The notes below the pieces were generated by a model. That model did no database searches. It saw only the letters and a list, made by a program, of their open reading frames with translations, and was not told the DNA's origin. A DNA stretch of 64,000 nucleotides from Eutreptiella sp. 'Long Island Sound 2002' (lineage: Eukaryota > Euglenozoa > Euglenophyceae > Eutreptiales > Eutreptiaceae): NCBI GenBank assembly GCA_964036045.1, contig OZ038382.1, forward strand, positions 126,914,556 to 126,978,555, written 5' to 3'. Both the position numbers and the translations under genes were made by a program. Positions 43,797-55,300 of the stretch are shown here, in pieces; position 1 is the stretch's first letter; each line of letters opens with the position of its first letter.

Positions 43797-46155
43797 TATA
43801 GAAGGTCCCTACCTGACCGGCCCCTGCTGTGCCCCTTCCACCTGTCACCCCTGCTGACTTGCTCCTGATCAGCGATTGCATTTCTCAAAATCCAGTATCC
43901 AAAATCCAAAAATATAGAAAATACAATCCTCTTTCAACCCTGAACAGCAACCAGATCCCACAAATACAGCAATAACCGAATTCACAATCCAATCCGCACT
44001 GCGGGCTTCCGTTCAGCACACCGGTTGTCTCCCAGTGGCGGGCATGTACAAGAATTGCACCAAAGAGGAAAGCCCTGAAATTGGCATATGAACACAAATA
44101 AAGCAAAGTTTGGGAAAGAGGTAAACATACACAGACTCAGCCATAGACCCCTCATTCCCTGGACTCAAGACCTTCCCCTGACTCACCAACATGATGTCCT
44201 GAACCCAGTCAAATAAGATGGCTAAATGCCATGTATCAAAAGTCACTACACAAACCCCAAAAATGTGTTCACTCCCAAGCCCCTAAATCCTAGCCCAATG
44301 AGGGGTATGGCGTGTCATGGCCTAGATTGGCACTCAGGACCATGCCCTACCCTGACATAACCTTGGTTGGACTTGGAGCTGATTGGGCTTGAAGAGGTGC
44401 CCCATGATGATGACCTCACAACATGGCAAAATCAGGCGAATCACAGCATTATGCCCAAAAATCAATTATATACTCAAAAATGCATACGGCAAATATTCAA
44501 ATGCTCCATGCATGTGTCAAACCGGAACGTAAGATAGAAGGGTGATATAAACCAAAGATCCATGCCCAAGAATATCGCATCGGTGGCTCCGAAACCCCTC
44601 CGAATATGTACATGACATGCTTCACAAGTCAACTCGTGAATTTGAGATCTATTTTTGTGAGGCCTCGTGTGCCAAGCTAAAGTGACCACGTGATCCGGCA
44701 TATGGTGAGGTACAACACCGAAGCATATGCCGGCATATAAGCAGCATACCATAGTTCACAGATCTCTAGGCACTTTACTGTTAACCGACGAGTTGAGCAC
44801 ATAGAACACAAAAATGAGCAAAAAATGAGGTCAAAAACATGCAAATAATGCCAAATTCAAGATAATTACAATAGTATATAACTTCGCTCACCCACGGTAT
44901 CAACATATGATTCCAAACACAGTTGCTTGGGACCATTTGCAAACAATCCTCCCACTTGGATCCCCACATTAACGCATAGGGACACCTTCGAACCTCCTCC
45001 CAACACGCACCATGAAAATGGGAAAATTGATAATGGCGCTTGTGGGTCGCTCTGTAAGCCCTCCCACATGCACTATATGAGCGGTAGACTTAGTCTAGCG
45101 CTATGGAGTTCACCATTGGGACATGGGCGAAGCCCTTGCCACGTATGCCTCCTTTTTTCAAACGGAGATATATAACATGGGCGTGAGCATATCGAAGCAC
45201 ATACCATGCATATAACACATACCCTCAAAAGGTGGCTCCCACCATGGTATGCCATGCCCCTCCATGGACACAACTTCACGTAAAAAAAACGTGGGAACCC
45301 AAGGAAAGTATCTATGCAACCCCAACACTCATGCGGTACACTCGAAAGTCGCAATAAAATGTTCGGTTGCATGGCCCGAGGAGTGTAAAACACTTTCTGC
45401 CCTCTGGGCCATCATTCCTTGCTACACCTGGCATGTGTACACACCAAAAGCAATTGATGCTTTCTCAATTGAGTTGAGCTCAACGCAGTTCCAACCCAAT
45501 TCTCGAAATTGGTATTCCTCGCCGTGAACCGGAGATATGATTCTTCAAAGTGGCCTCACGAATCATTTTTGTTTCGACTATATCTCCAAGCAAAATGAAG
45601 GACACAACAAAAAGAAGGTTGATTCGTGATCGGGGAAAAATGTAGGACCACTCGAGATTCATCATATCAAGTGCGGCGATGTCGAAGTCGAAAATCCGAT
45701 TCTGAAAGTCTGAAAAAATCGGATTAATTTTGCGAGTGTATAATATGAAAATGGCGGAAGCAACGAACCCTTTACTGATGAAATCCGACCCTTCATCGGG
45801 GTTTTCGCCAAAATATCTGTAAATAACAGTTAACCAATCGGTTACCGCAAAATTGCGAGCCAACTGACAGTCGCTGATACATTGACAATCAGAACGGAAG
45901 ACTGAAAAATTACGGAAACTTTATGATAAAAAAACCCTGTTGATGCCTGATATTCTGATATATAAATTTGGGCTGGCGGCGCCTCGGTACTGAATATGTC
46001 CGCTCATGGCCGGAATGGCCAAACCTATCACACTATCACATCGGGTTAGATCAGGTGGATGGAAGAGTATGATATCAGCCAATGGCGGCTTGCCGGCACA
46101 TAGATACACACCCCAAGTGACCCAAAGATGGCCGCGGGGGTCCGAACCAGCTTCA
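43797..46155 (-). repeat. Ty3-A 5' LTR (2359 bp)
   Basis: Pairs with 22168-24526. It ends at GCTTCA before ATAA and resumed LINE-A on the right, and abuts the PBS on the left, which fixes both edges. Minus-strand order: TGAAGC, short U3, TATA box, then ~2.1 kb of R-U5. Confidence 0.93.
45958..45967 (-). promoter_or_regulatory. TATA box in Ty3-A 5' LTR
   Basis: ATTTATATAT on the minus strand, ~190 bp from the LTR start at 46155. This would drive the genomic RNA. The neighbouring CAGAATATCAGG is conserved in all complete LTR copies here. Confidence 0.62.
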
Positions 46156-46159
46156 ATAA
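46156..46159. repeat. Target-site duplication of Ty3-A (right copy, ATAA)
   Basis: Second copy of the ATAA that precedes the left LTR at 22164-22167. Confidence 0.85.
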
Positions 46160-47882
46160 CAGGGCCCTACACGCCATCCTGCGCCGCCCGGATGCGCCAA
46201 GACTCACCACCGCCATTCGCCGGGCGGCACAAGCATGCGGCATGGAGCGCGACACCGGCCACACGGGAGCATCAGCGGACCTCACCCTCCAACAGCTCGT
46301 CCATGACATCTCGACCACGAAAGAGGAGCTCGCCACCCTGCTGCGCCCCAGCACACCGGAGGCACGAGACCGGGACGCCCACCTCCGTGCGGTCCTCACC
46401 ACCCGCCGCAACCAACTCTAGGAATGGCACGCCCACTGCATAGCCGCCGCAGCCCAGAAAGGCGAAAGATACGGCGGAAACGACACGCCGTACAAGTCCC
46501 TGCGGTACGTCAGCCGCATCCTGGAGGACACGGGGCGCCGTACCATCCACGCGGTGCGCACCCCCGAGAGGGGCCTCACCAACGACCCCGACGCCGTCCT
46601 CCAGGCAGTCCTGGACAGCTTGCAGGCACAACACGGGGACGCCCTCCCCGAGCTTGACCCCAACACCAGAAGCACCATCCGCGAGCATGTGCCCAGGGTC
46701 TTCAACCGGGAACAGCGGCGCGCCATCAAACACGACCCCTTCAGCATCTCAGAACTGCAACGCGCCCTGAACCGCCTGAAGAAGGGGGTCGTGCCCGGCG
46801 TCGACGGTATACTGGCCAAAGCGTACCAACGCTTCACCCTGCCCGTCAAATGCCGCCTGGCAGCCCGCGTGTGGGACGTCGTCACAGGCGCCCCACCCAT
46901 CCCCCCTGATCGGGCCAACCTGGTCCACCCCCTCTACAAGAAGGGGGACTGAGCGCAGCAGGGGAACTGGCAGCACATAGTCTGCGCCACCACAGAAGTC
47001 AAGCTGGTGTGGACGCTCATCCTGGGCCGCATCGCGCCGGCGGTCTTCGCCCACGTGCCCGCCAGCATCCGGGGAGCTATGGCCAACAGGTCCCCCCACA
47101 AGGCCATCTTCCTCCAGGACACCGCGCTGGACATGAACTCCTACGAGATGATCGTCGCCTCCCTCGATGTCCAAGGCGCGTTCCCCCACGCCCCACAGCG
47201 GCTCCTCACGGTGATATGGGATGCCATGGGCCTCCCATTCCTATCCTTCATGACCGGGTACGTCCAGACCCGGCTCTACGCCGTCATCACAGCCGCAGGC
47301 CTCACCCCCTGGACTGGCACAGACAGTGGGGTCCCCCAGGGTGGCGCCGAGGACCCCTTCCTCTACCTCCTCGTCATGCTACCACTGGCATTCCAGCTAG
47401 CACGGGTATACCCCAGGTCCGCCCATTACCCGCTACGGTCCCCCCTCATCAACTTCGCGGACGACAACTTCCTAACTACGGCCGGCCGCCGGCGCGACAC
47501 TGAGAAGGCAGGGCTACGAGCAACCACCGAGCAAGCGTCCGCCATTCTCCGAGTCACCACAACCTACCTGGACGCCCACCAACTCCTAGTGCACCCCCGC
47601 AAATCGGTCGGGCTAGCTGACACCGGGACCCCCAACCTCACAGCCGGAGAGGCGAACCCGTACACCTGGAGGACACCAAAGTCCACCTGGGAGTAACACA
47701 GGCCACGCGGCACCACGACATCAGACTCCCAAGCAAGCTGGAAGGGTGCCTCGCCCGTCTACCCCAACTTGCCAGGGGGGACCTCCGGTCTATGCAGGGC
47801 CTGGCATACTTCATGGAAGCGGTGCTCAACGCAGCCATCGGGTACCAAGCCCTGCACCTCTTGCACCCCGGAGACGCCCTAC
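46156..47882 (+). pseudogene. LINE-A reverse transcriptase (continuation)
   Basis: Resumes LINE-A in phase with the endonuclease frame at 22167. Blocks parallel LINE-B: GVDGILAKAYQRF (~46799), LVHPLYKKGD (~46923), ASLDVQGAFPHA (~47157), DSGVPQGGAEDPFLYLL (~47321), NFADDNFLTT (~47452) and then, after a frameshift near 47680, GCLARLPQLARGD and EAVLNAAIGYQALHLLHP. Stops are TAG at 46419 and TGA at 46950, where LINE-B has Arg. Similarity ends at 47882, where the Ty3-B LTR begins. The RNase H part should lie beyond the window. Confidence 0.88.
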
Positions 47883-50711
47883 TGACGCGTTCCCGTGGGG
47901 GGCCTGGCCACAGGACGCTGCGGTGGACACGCGCAAGTGAGCAGGCAGGCAAAGCACTACGCTCACAGGGGCATCAATGCGCTCATGTCATGTGACAAAG
48001 CGTTTCAGGATCCTTGCCACTCTGCAACAAGGGAACGAAAGTATGTACAGCAACACATTAGGTTAAGACTGGACTGGAGTAAGGGCATTACAGGACAATA
48101 GACACTCAGTCCCAACTCATATCCCAATCCCAGGTCCGACCCTCCCAGTGGCTGGTGGGGGCGGGGGCTCAATCACAACCCATGCCCTGCTCAGTCCGGA
48201 CCCTGAAACGCTGCCAATAGGGGGGCTGTCGCGCCCAGCCACAGGCGAGTTCCTGAGAACCAAGGAGCTCCAAGGTTCACCGACAGTGGCTTCCCATGCT
48301 CCCTTAACAGCAGGTCCCAACTCCCCTTTTGAACCAGAGGAAAGGACCCGCCATTATCCCCTAGGAGGTCCCAACTCCACTCTGAGCCAGAGATATGGGC
48401 CCGCCATTATCCCTCAGGAGTTGGTAGCTGAAAATGGGCTGTTTCAGCCCAAACTGATATTACCTCCAAAATTCCCGGAATTGACCCCTCGTCCGGACCC
48501 ACCAGAGGTAGGGACGAGGCAACTGACCCTATGCCCTTCGAGTACGAACTCCCTGGAGCCCTCATCCAACTTGGTTCCCTCTGAGGTCCCGGCATCAGGG
48601 CAACACGGATTCGTCAAGTGGGGTCATGATGCCAAAATCACCAAAAATGGCGTTATTCCCACGCGTTGCTCGCCCGGCCAGGGCAAGGCCAATGACTCAC
48701 AGGTCAGGAGGCATAACCAAGGACTTATATCTGAGTGTACAACTTGGATTTAGGTCCGGGCTCCTTGTGGGCATAGAGATATGGGGCCGCCAATTGACAA
48801 CACGGGGGGTTGAAATTGGGGTCCCAAAAGGGGGTCATTTTGGCTGCCTGAAATGAGCCAAAATTCGGGGTGCTCCCAATAGTATATCTCCACGCCGGCT
48901 TGGAGATCAGATTTGCCATTCCATAAGCAATCCACCCGAGGTCCAACGGAGACTTCCATGCACTTGGCTCTCAAAGATCTTCATGCCACTTGGCGTGGTG
49001 ACGATCCCAATCGGGTCCACAAATGCCAAAATGGCAAAATTGCCCACACTCACTCTGAGCTAGCGCCTTAACGAAGGTTGCTCCGCTTCGCCCACGTGGT
49101 GTGTGAACCATGGGGACCAATATGCATAACACCCATGTCATATATGGTCCATTGGTCCATGCGTCTGGCGTGCACGGGTGGGCAGAACATAGTGCACGGC
49201 GGGCAGCAAAAGTGGAAAATTGCTGAAAATTGCCGAAAATGCGCACACTCATGGTTGGGGCAAATGAGGCACATGCCCGACTTGGACCGGAGTGTGCCAC
49301 AGGATTGGTATCAAGTCATATGTGTCCAACATATCGTTTGGGCGTCGCCCAACTCCTCCGATTTTGGGAATGGCAGGGTCGCCAAGTGAGCCCATGATTT
49401 GGGATAGTCCCAAATCGCCAACATGGCGGCCACAGTATGCCAAGCCCAAGAGGAGTTATTCGCCGGGTCCAAGATATGTTGGGCACATACTTGGGTCATG
49501 ATGTCAATTGAGCGCAACGTTGAGATACAGGGTCGCCACTTGACATCATGACGGGCCAAAAACGGCGAAATTGGCACAAAGACACATAAAAGTGCCTTGA
49601 AAGGTGCACAATTATATTATAATATCTTCGGCTTGGATCGTGCAATCAACTAATCCTTCTAAACACAATGACTTGACACCAATAACCTTCGATTCCGCAT
49701 ATGTGCTCCACCTGGGGCGCTTTGAAAGGTTACGAGCGCTACTTCCCAAGTGGGCACATGAAAATATGGAAAATTGCAAAACACACACCTTGCTCCCAAC
49801 GCATCGCTTCGGAATCACCACACAAGCTTCCCTTCATGAAGGTTAGGCTTGCTTATGATGGTAGGGAGTATGGAGAAGGGGCTTGCACAATATGAGGTCC
49901 ATTGGCGGGTTTGGCTTGGAGCGATGGACCCGCCAAATGGGCACGCAACACAACACAAGGCACATACTCCATATTGCCGGAAAAGGTAGCTCCCCCCACG
50001 ATATGTCATGCCCCTCCAAGGGCATAACTTTGTGTCAATCGCTCATAGGAACTCAAGGAGAGTTCCTATGCAACACCAACACTTGCGCGCTACACTCGAA
50101 AGTTATCTTAACGCACGCAATATCATGGCCAAAGAGTTATAACGCAAACTCTACCCTCTTGACCATGATCCATTACACTAGCGCGCACGTGTGGAGACGC
50201 AAGGCATATAATGCTTCCCAAACTACGTCGGGAGTATTGTGAATACATCCCACGTTTTCTTATTGTCATTCCTCGCAAGCGGCACGAGATATGACCCTCA
50301 CAAGTGGCCTCACGAATCAACTTTGTTTTGCCCATATCTCTAAGACAAATGGAGGGCAATACAAAAGGGAAGTTGATTCGTGCATAGGGAAGCACGTAGG
50401 TCCACTCGAAGGAGGTCAAATCAAGTGCGGGGATGTCGAAGTCGAAAATCCGATTTCGACATCCTGAAAAATTCGGATTAAGGTTGCGAGTGTAGAATGT
50501 GAAAATTGCGGATGCATCAATGCAATTCCTGAAGACTTTAGAGCCTTCGTCACGGATAGCGCTAGAATTTCCATTATTAACAGTTAAACTGGCGGTTACG
50601 CTAAAGTCGCGAGCTAACCGCCAGCTGTCAAAACAGTGAATATCAGAACGGAAGCGTAAAAATTGACGGAAACAATGTGAAAATAAAACCCTGTTGATTC
50701 CTGATATTCTG

Positions 50712-50721
50712 ATATATAAAT
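50712..50721 (-). promoter_or_regulatory. TATA box in Ty3-B LTR
   Basis: ATTTATATAT on the minus strand, ~205 bp from the LTR start, in the same conserved setting (GATATTCTGATATATAAATCT on the plus strand is split here across lines 50703-50723) as in Ty3-A. Confidence 0.6.
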
Positions 50722-50810
50722 CTCCGCTGGCGGTGCATCGGTTGCCGATGCGGGGCTTTACGGCACGGAAGACGCTCCCGCCGGGCTCGCACCGGGCGTC
50801 AACGGGCGCC

Positions 50811-50884
50811 TTCCGTACATGGGGTTAGTGGACCGGAGACCGGTCTTCCCTTCCGTACTTGGGGTTAGTGGACCGGAGACCGGT
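50811..50884 (-). promoter_or_regulatory. Direct repeat in Ty3-B U3, possible enhancer
   Basis: Two 34-bp copies (50811-50844 and 50851-50884, one mismatch, 40-bp period) of TTCCGTAC.TGGGGTTAGTG followed by GACCGGAGACCGGT. They sit 90-165 bp upstream of the TATA box in the sense of transcription. Ty3-A lacks them. Confidence 0.55.
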
Positions 50885-50926
50885 TGTATGCCGTAACCTA
50901 GCCATGGGGTTCCGGGCACCGCTTCA

Positions 50927-50941
50927 CCCCCCTCCTTAGAG
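50927..50941 (-). other. Polypurine tract of Ty3-B
   Basis: Minus-strand CTAAGGAGGGGGG directly before the LTR start TGAAGC. Confidence 0.8.
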
Positions 50942-52397
50942 CAAACCCTGGGGGGGGCTCGATAACACCCAAGCATGGCAGCGGGTACCCAGGACCATGT
51001 CCTGAAGGGGGGGTGTCACATCCTCACTTCAGGCTGATTCGCAGGTTAGGCTCCAAACTCCACAGTAAGACAGGTATAGTGCTGTAGGGTCTTGTAACTT
51101 CAAGTATAGTATCAAGTATCAAGTCCCGGGTCCTGGCGGCGATTGTTCGGCATCCAAAGGACCCGTTAACCCATACCAGGCGCACCGGGTGCCGGCTGCT
51201 ACGGTCACCACCACAGTGGCAGTGGCATACACAGCCAACATAGGCGTCACACGACGACCAAGGTGGTCCCACAGGTCGAGAGCGACCACAAAGATCCATC
51301 AGGCTACCCCAAAATTCCGAAGGCCCGCCGACTGGGAAGAGTCCCCACGGGTCCTTCCTCGGGCGCACCATGTCCATATCCATACCACGCGAGTCCAGAG
51401 TAGTACAGCCGAACGAGCTCCTCCTTAAGGGATCGGGCATCAAGGCCGTCTTTTCCCTCGCCCTATTACCACGAAGGCCATACATGAGGGAGTCCTCATG
51501 CAGTGTGGGCGGAGGCGTCGACTCCTCAAACCACCAGTTTCCCAGGCAGACTGACCGAGGTCAGGAGCACCGGAGGCCGCCATCCGACTGCAAGTGCGTC
51601 TGCGAGTCGGTAGGCTCACACTGGGACTGACAGTGGCGGACCGCTGGGAGTGTAGTCAGGCAACTGGGCTTCCCGCCTGGCTCCATCAGGATCTCCACAT
51701 CACAGCGAATAGGGCACACGGTATTAGGGCACTCAAACAGTAGAATATGTACTTAGGTACTGGTCCAGGCCGGACCTTAAGTAAAAGCATGTAAACGGCG
51801 ACTCAGGGCGCCTCTGTATTGCGATTCGCATCCCCTCGGGGGGGAAGAAACAGTCCACACTCAGTGATGGGCCAACATACAGATGCACATATCCTGGAGG
51901 GGCAGAAAGACAAGCAATAAATGGGGTAACAGGCGTGTAAACACACTCTGGATAGAGCGCCAAACCACGCCCCGGTTAGGATAAGGCAATGCAGGAGGGT
52001 GGACAAGAAAACGCCTGAGTTCAGGCCATATATAGTCTCGAGACACACGTCGACTGGTCTGGATTCCGCAAATGCCATGGAACCAGACCACACACCAAAT
52101 AATCGCAATGCCGATGACAGCGGCATCCGTTGCGCAACGTCGTATGGGCTTCAAGGCCCCAAGAGCTCAGAAAATAAGAAGGTCAGTCGCCCTACCTGGT
52201 TTCCCAAGGATTCAGCAGGGGGGGGAGTGACGAATAGAAGAAGAGGGGGGCCATCCTCCTCTGGATACAGCAGGGGGGGGTATATGGCCACTCCGATGGC
52301 AGGTCACCGGAAGATGAGAGAGAGCAAGCAAGTGAGGGACGATCCGTCGGACTCACAAGCGCCTCAAAACGCATCAGGGGAGAGCTCAGGGCGCTGA
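50942..52397 (-). other. Ty3-B long 3' non-coding region
   Basis: 1.46 kb between the pol stop and the polypurine tract, versus ~0.4 kb in Ty3-A. A minus-strand open frame at 51024-51485 has a Cys/Gly-rich stretch but no recognisable motif. G-rich runs occur at ~52210-52280. No tandem repeat is evident. Confidence 0.55.
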
Positions 52398-55300
52398 TCA
52401 GGCACCCCTGGTTGCAATCGCCCGGGTGAGTGCTGCCAAGTCCGAGACGTGGATCTTGGTCTTGTGCTTGTGGATGTACTCCATGAAGGGAGTATTGACC
52501 CGCGGCACGAACGAGGAGACGGGTTCCCAGGTGTCGTGGGACGGCCCATAGCCTCGGCAACGAACCTTGAACTCCAGGCCTCCGGGTGCCGAGGCTTTCG
52601 GACGCTGAGCAAGGATCTTCTCGACTGTATAGTCGTCCTGCTCAGCATAGTCGTCGTCCGAATCGGCCTCATGTGCGGCGTAGCTCAGGGACACATGCTG
52701 GCCACGGAGGTCGGGTTCCCGCACACGCAGTTGACTCTCGTGGCGCTCCCGGAACTGTCTGTGACCCACCTTGATGCGGTAGGTGTCCTCACCAATCCTG
52801 CGGACCACTCCTCCGGGTGTGAACCAGGTCTTGGTGCGGTGGGTGCCCATAGGGCGGGGTCTGATCACCCACACCGGGTCTCCCACCCTGAACTTCTGCG
52901 CTGTCGAGCTCGGGGCGGACTTCTGACGCTCAGCATGCTCCTTCTCGAGCTGCTGGCGGATGTCCCGCGCCGTTTGCTCTTGCCGCGCGAAGAACTCCTT
53001 GGCGTCGATGGCCATACCATCACCAGACAAGGGAAGTCCCCTACCCAGGGGGTCCCTGCCGAACAGAGTCTGGTGAGGGGACAAACCATCCGGTGTGGGG
53101 GTGTCATGATGGGCCTTCAGAGCAGGCCACATCTCCTCAAACCAGTTCCGACGTGGATTGGTGATGTGGATCTTGCGCAGCTTCTCGAATAGCTGCCGTC
53201 CAGCCACTTCAGCACGGCCGTTGGACCGGCTGAGATAGGCGACGCTCTTGGCATGATGTATTCCCATGAGGGAACACATAGCCTTGAACCAACCACCAGT
53301 AAACTGGGGCCCTCGGTCACTGCAAATGGTGCGGGGGATGTCAAAGACGGTCAGCCAATGACGAATCATCATGACTGCCACTTCCTTGGCAAGCAACCCC
53401 TTTTTGCGTGCCGGAACGGCTACAACGTAGCCGCTGTGGCGGTCCACACAGAGAACCACACAGTCAAAGGTCTCCTTGCCAATGTGCACTTCAGGCATGG
53501 AGAAGACGTCCATGGCCACGCTCTCCATGGGCTGGTCAGGAACCGGGGTCCATTGGGCTTCCCCCTTGACGTTCCGGTTATCGGGATTGCAGGGCTGACA
53601 GACCGAGCAACCCTTCCTGACCTTCTTGATGGCGGTGTAGAGAACGATATGGTCGATCTCGAACCGACGCTGCATGTCAAGGGCTTGCTTCTTCACCCCT
53701 GGGTGCAGCATGTGGTGGTGCCAAGCTTCACAAAGCTCGAGCACCCGGGACTCCGGTACTAGCAGCTTACCATTCCGGTAGAGCCTGCCATCTTCCTCGG
53801 TCAGCCCCTTTGGCCACTTCTGCCCGTCGTCAGGGTCGATCAGAGCCCTATACTCGGCCGCAAAGGCCTCAGACTTGGCGTAATCGTCGGTCCAGTCGTC
53901 CTGGAGGGGAGACTCCGGGAAGAGGTGCTTATCGGACTCAGCTCCCTCAGGGGCGACCACTCTGACCGCTCTGCTCACCCTCGACGCGAGGGGGGCATCC
54001 GCAGCCATGACGACGAAGCATTTAACACCCTCCTCCTCCATCAGGCGCTCCATTTCGATGATCTTCTTGGTTTCAGCGGTCTCAGCCTCATGGCCATGGG
54101 CAGAGATATCCGTCATGCCCTTGCTGGCGGGATAGGCCCACCTACTGAGACAGTCCGCCACGGTGTTATCCTTTCCAGGAATATACACAACCGTGAGGTC
54201 GAACTTGGCCAAGGTCTCATGCCATCTTGCCCGTCGGGAGGCAGGACCTGAGGGGGTGTCCACGTGCTCCTTGTGCCACGACTGCAGACTCTGATGGTCG
54301 GTGCAGACGGTGACGGGATGGAGGGCTATGTACCCAGCCCATTTCCTGAGAGCCATGACGATGGCATACGCCTCCTTTTCACGGGGCGTCCACGTCCGTC
54401 TCTGGCCTTCCGCCAGGACTCGGCTCCAGAACGCCACGGGCACGTGCCTCCCGTCGTCAAGCACTTGCTCCAAGACAGCACCAACGGCGTAGTCGGAAGC
54501 ATCGGTGCGCAGGACGAACCCTCGGTCGGGATCCACGAGGTGCAGACCCACTGCGGATAGCAGCGCCTGCTTCATCCCCTCAAAGGCACGGTCGGAATCA
54601 GCATCCCAGACCAGAGCCTTCTTGGACCCCTTTTTGGTCTCCTCTCGGTTGCCCTTGAGCATGGTTGTCATGGGGGCTGCATACTCGGCATACATTTTGA
54701 TATACCCCGAGTAGTAATTGCAGAACCCCAGATACGCCCGTAGCTCAGAGACCGTCTTGGGCTTTTCCCAGTGCTCAATCGCAGCCACCTTGCCAGGTAT
54801 GGGCTTTCGCTGCCCGTTCCCAACTACGTGGCCAGCGAAGACCACCTCGCTTACCGCAATGGTGGCCTTGTCACTGCTGCTCGTGAGTTTGTGCCGAACC
54901 AGAAGGTCCAGCACTCGAGTGACGTCCCTTTCATGTGCCTCCAGGAGCTCCTCGTAGCTCATACTGGGGTCCCCGCACGCGATGATCACGTCGTCCACGA
55001 AGGGGTCCGCACAGTCACGCACCGGCTCAAGCAGGTTCTCCAGCATCCGCTGAAAAGCCGCATTGCCGTTGGTAACGCCCATGGGCATCACCTTCCGATG
55101 GAGAGGTCCAAGTGGGGTGCTCATGGCTGTGCAGGCACGGGACTCCTCGGCGAGAGGCATCTGATGATAACCATGTTTCAGGTCAATCACCGTGAAGATC
55201 CTCCGCCGGTGTTGCTTTTGCAGCATGTCCTCAATGAGGGGCAGCGTATAGCTGTCATGCTGCGTTTGGGCGTTCAGGCCGCGGTAGTCGACCACGAGCC

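Larger units (their letters stand above)
47883..50926 (-). repeat. Ty3-B 3' LTR (3044 bp)
   Basis: Starts TGACGCGTTCCCGTGGGG and ends GCTTCA, so it has canonical TG..CA ends. 47883-49791 matches 62109-64000 with few differences. This copy has a partial duplication of a GGTCCCAACTCC segment near 48314-48376 that the other copy lacks. The promoter-side end (50240-50726) is related to the Ty3-A LTR. Confidence 0.92.
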
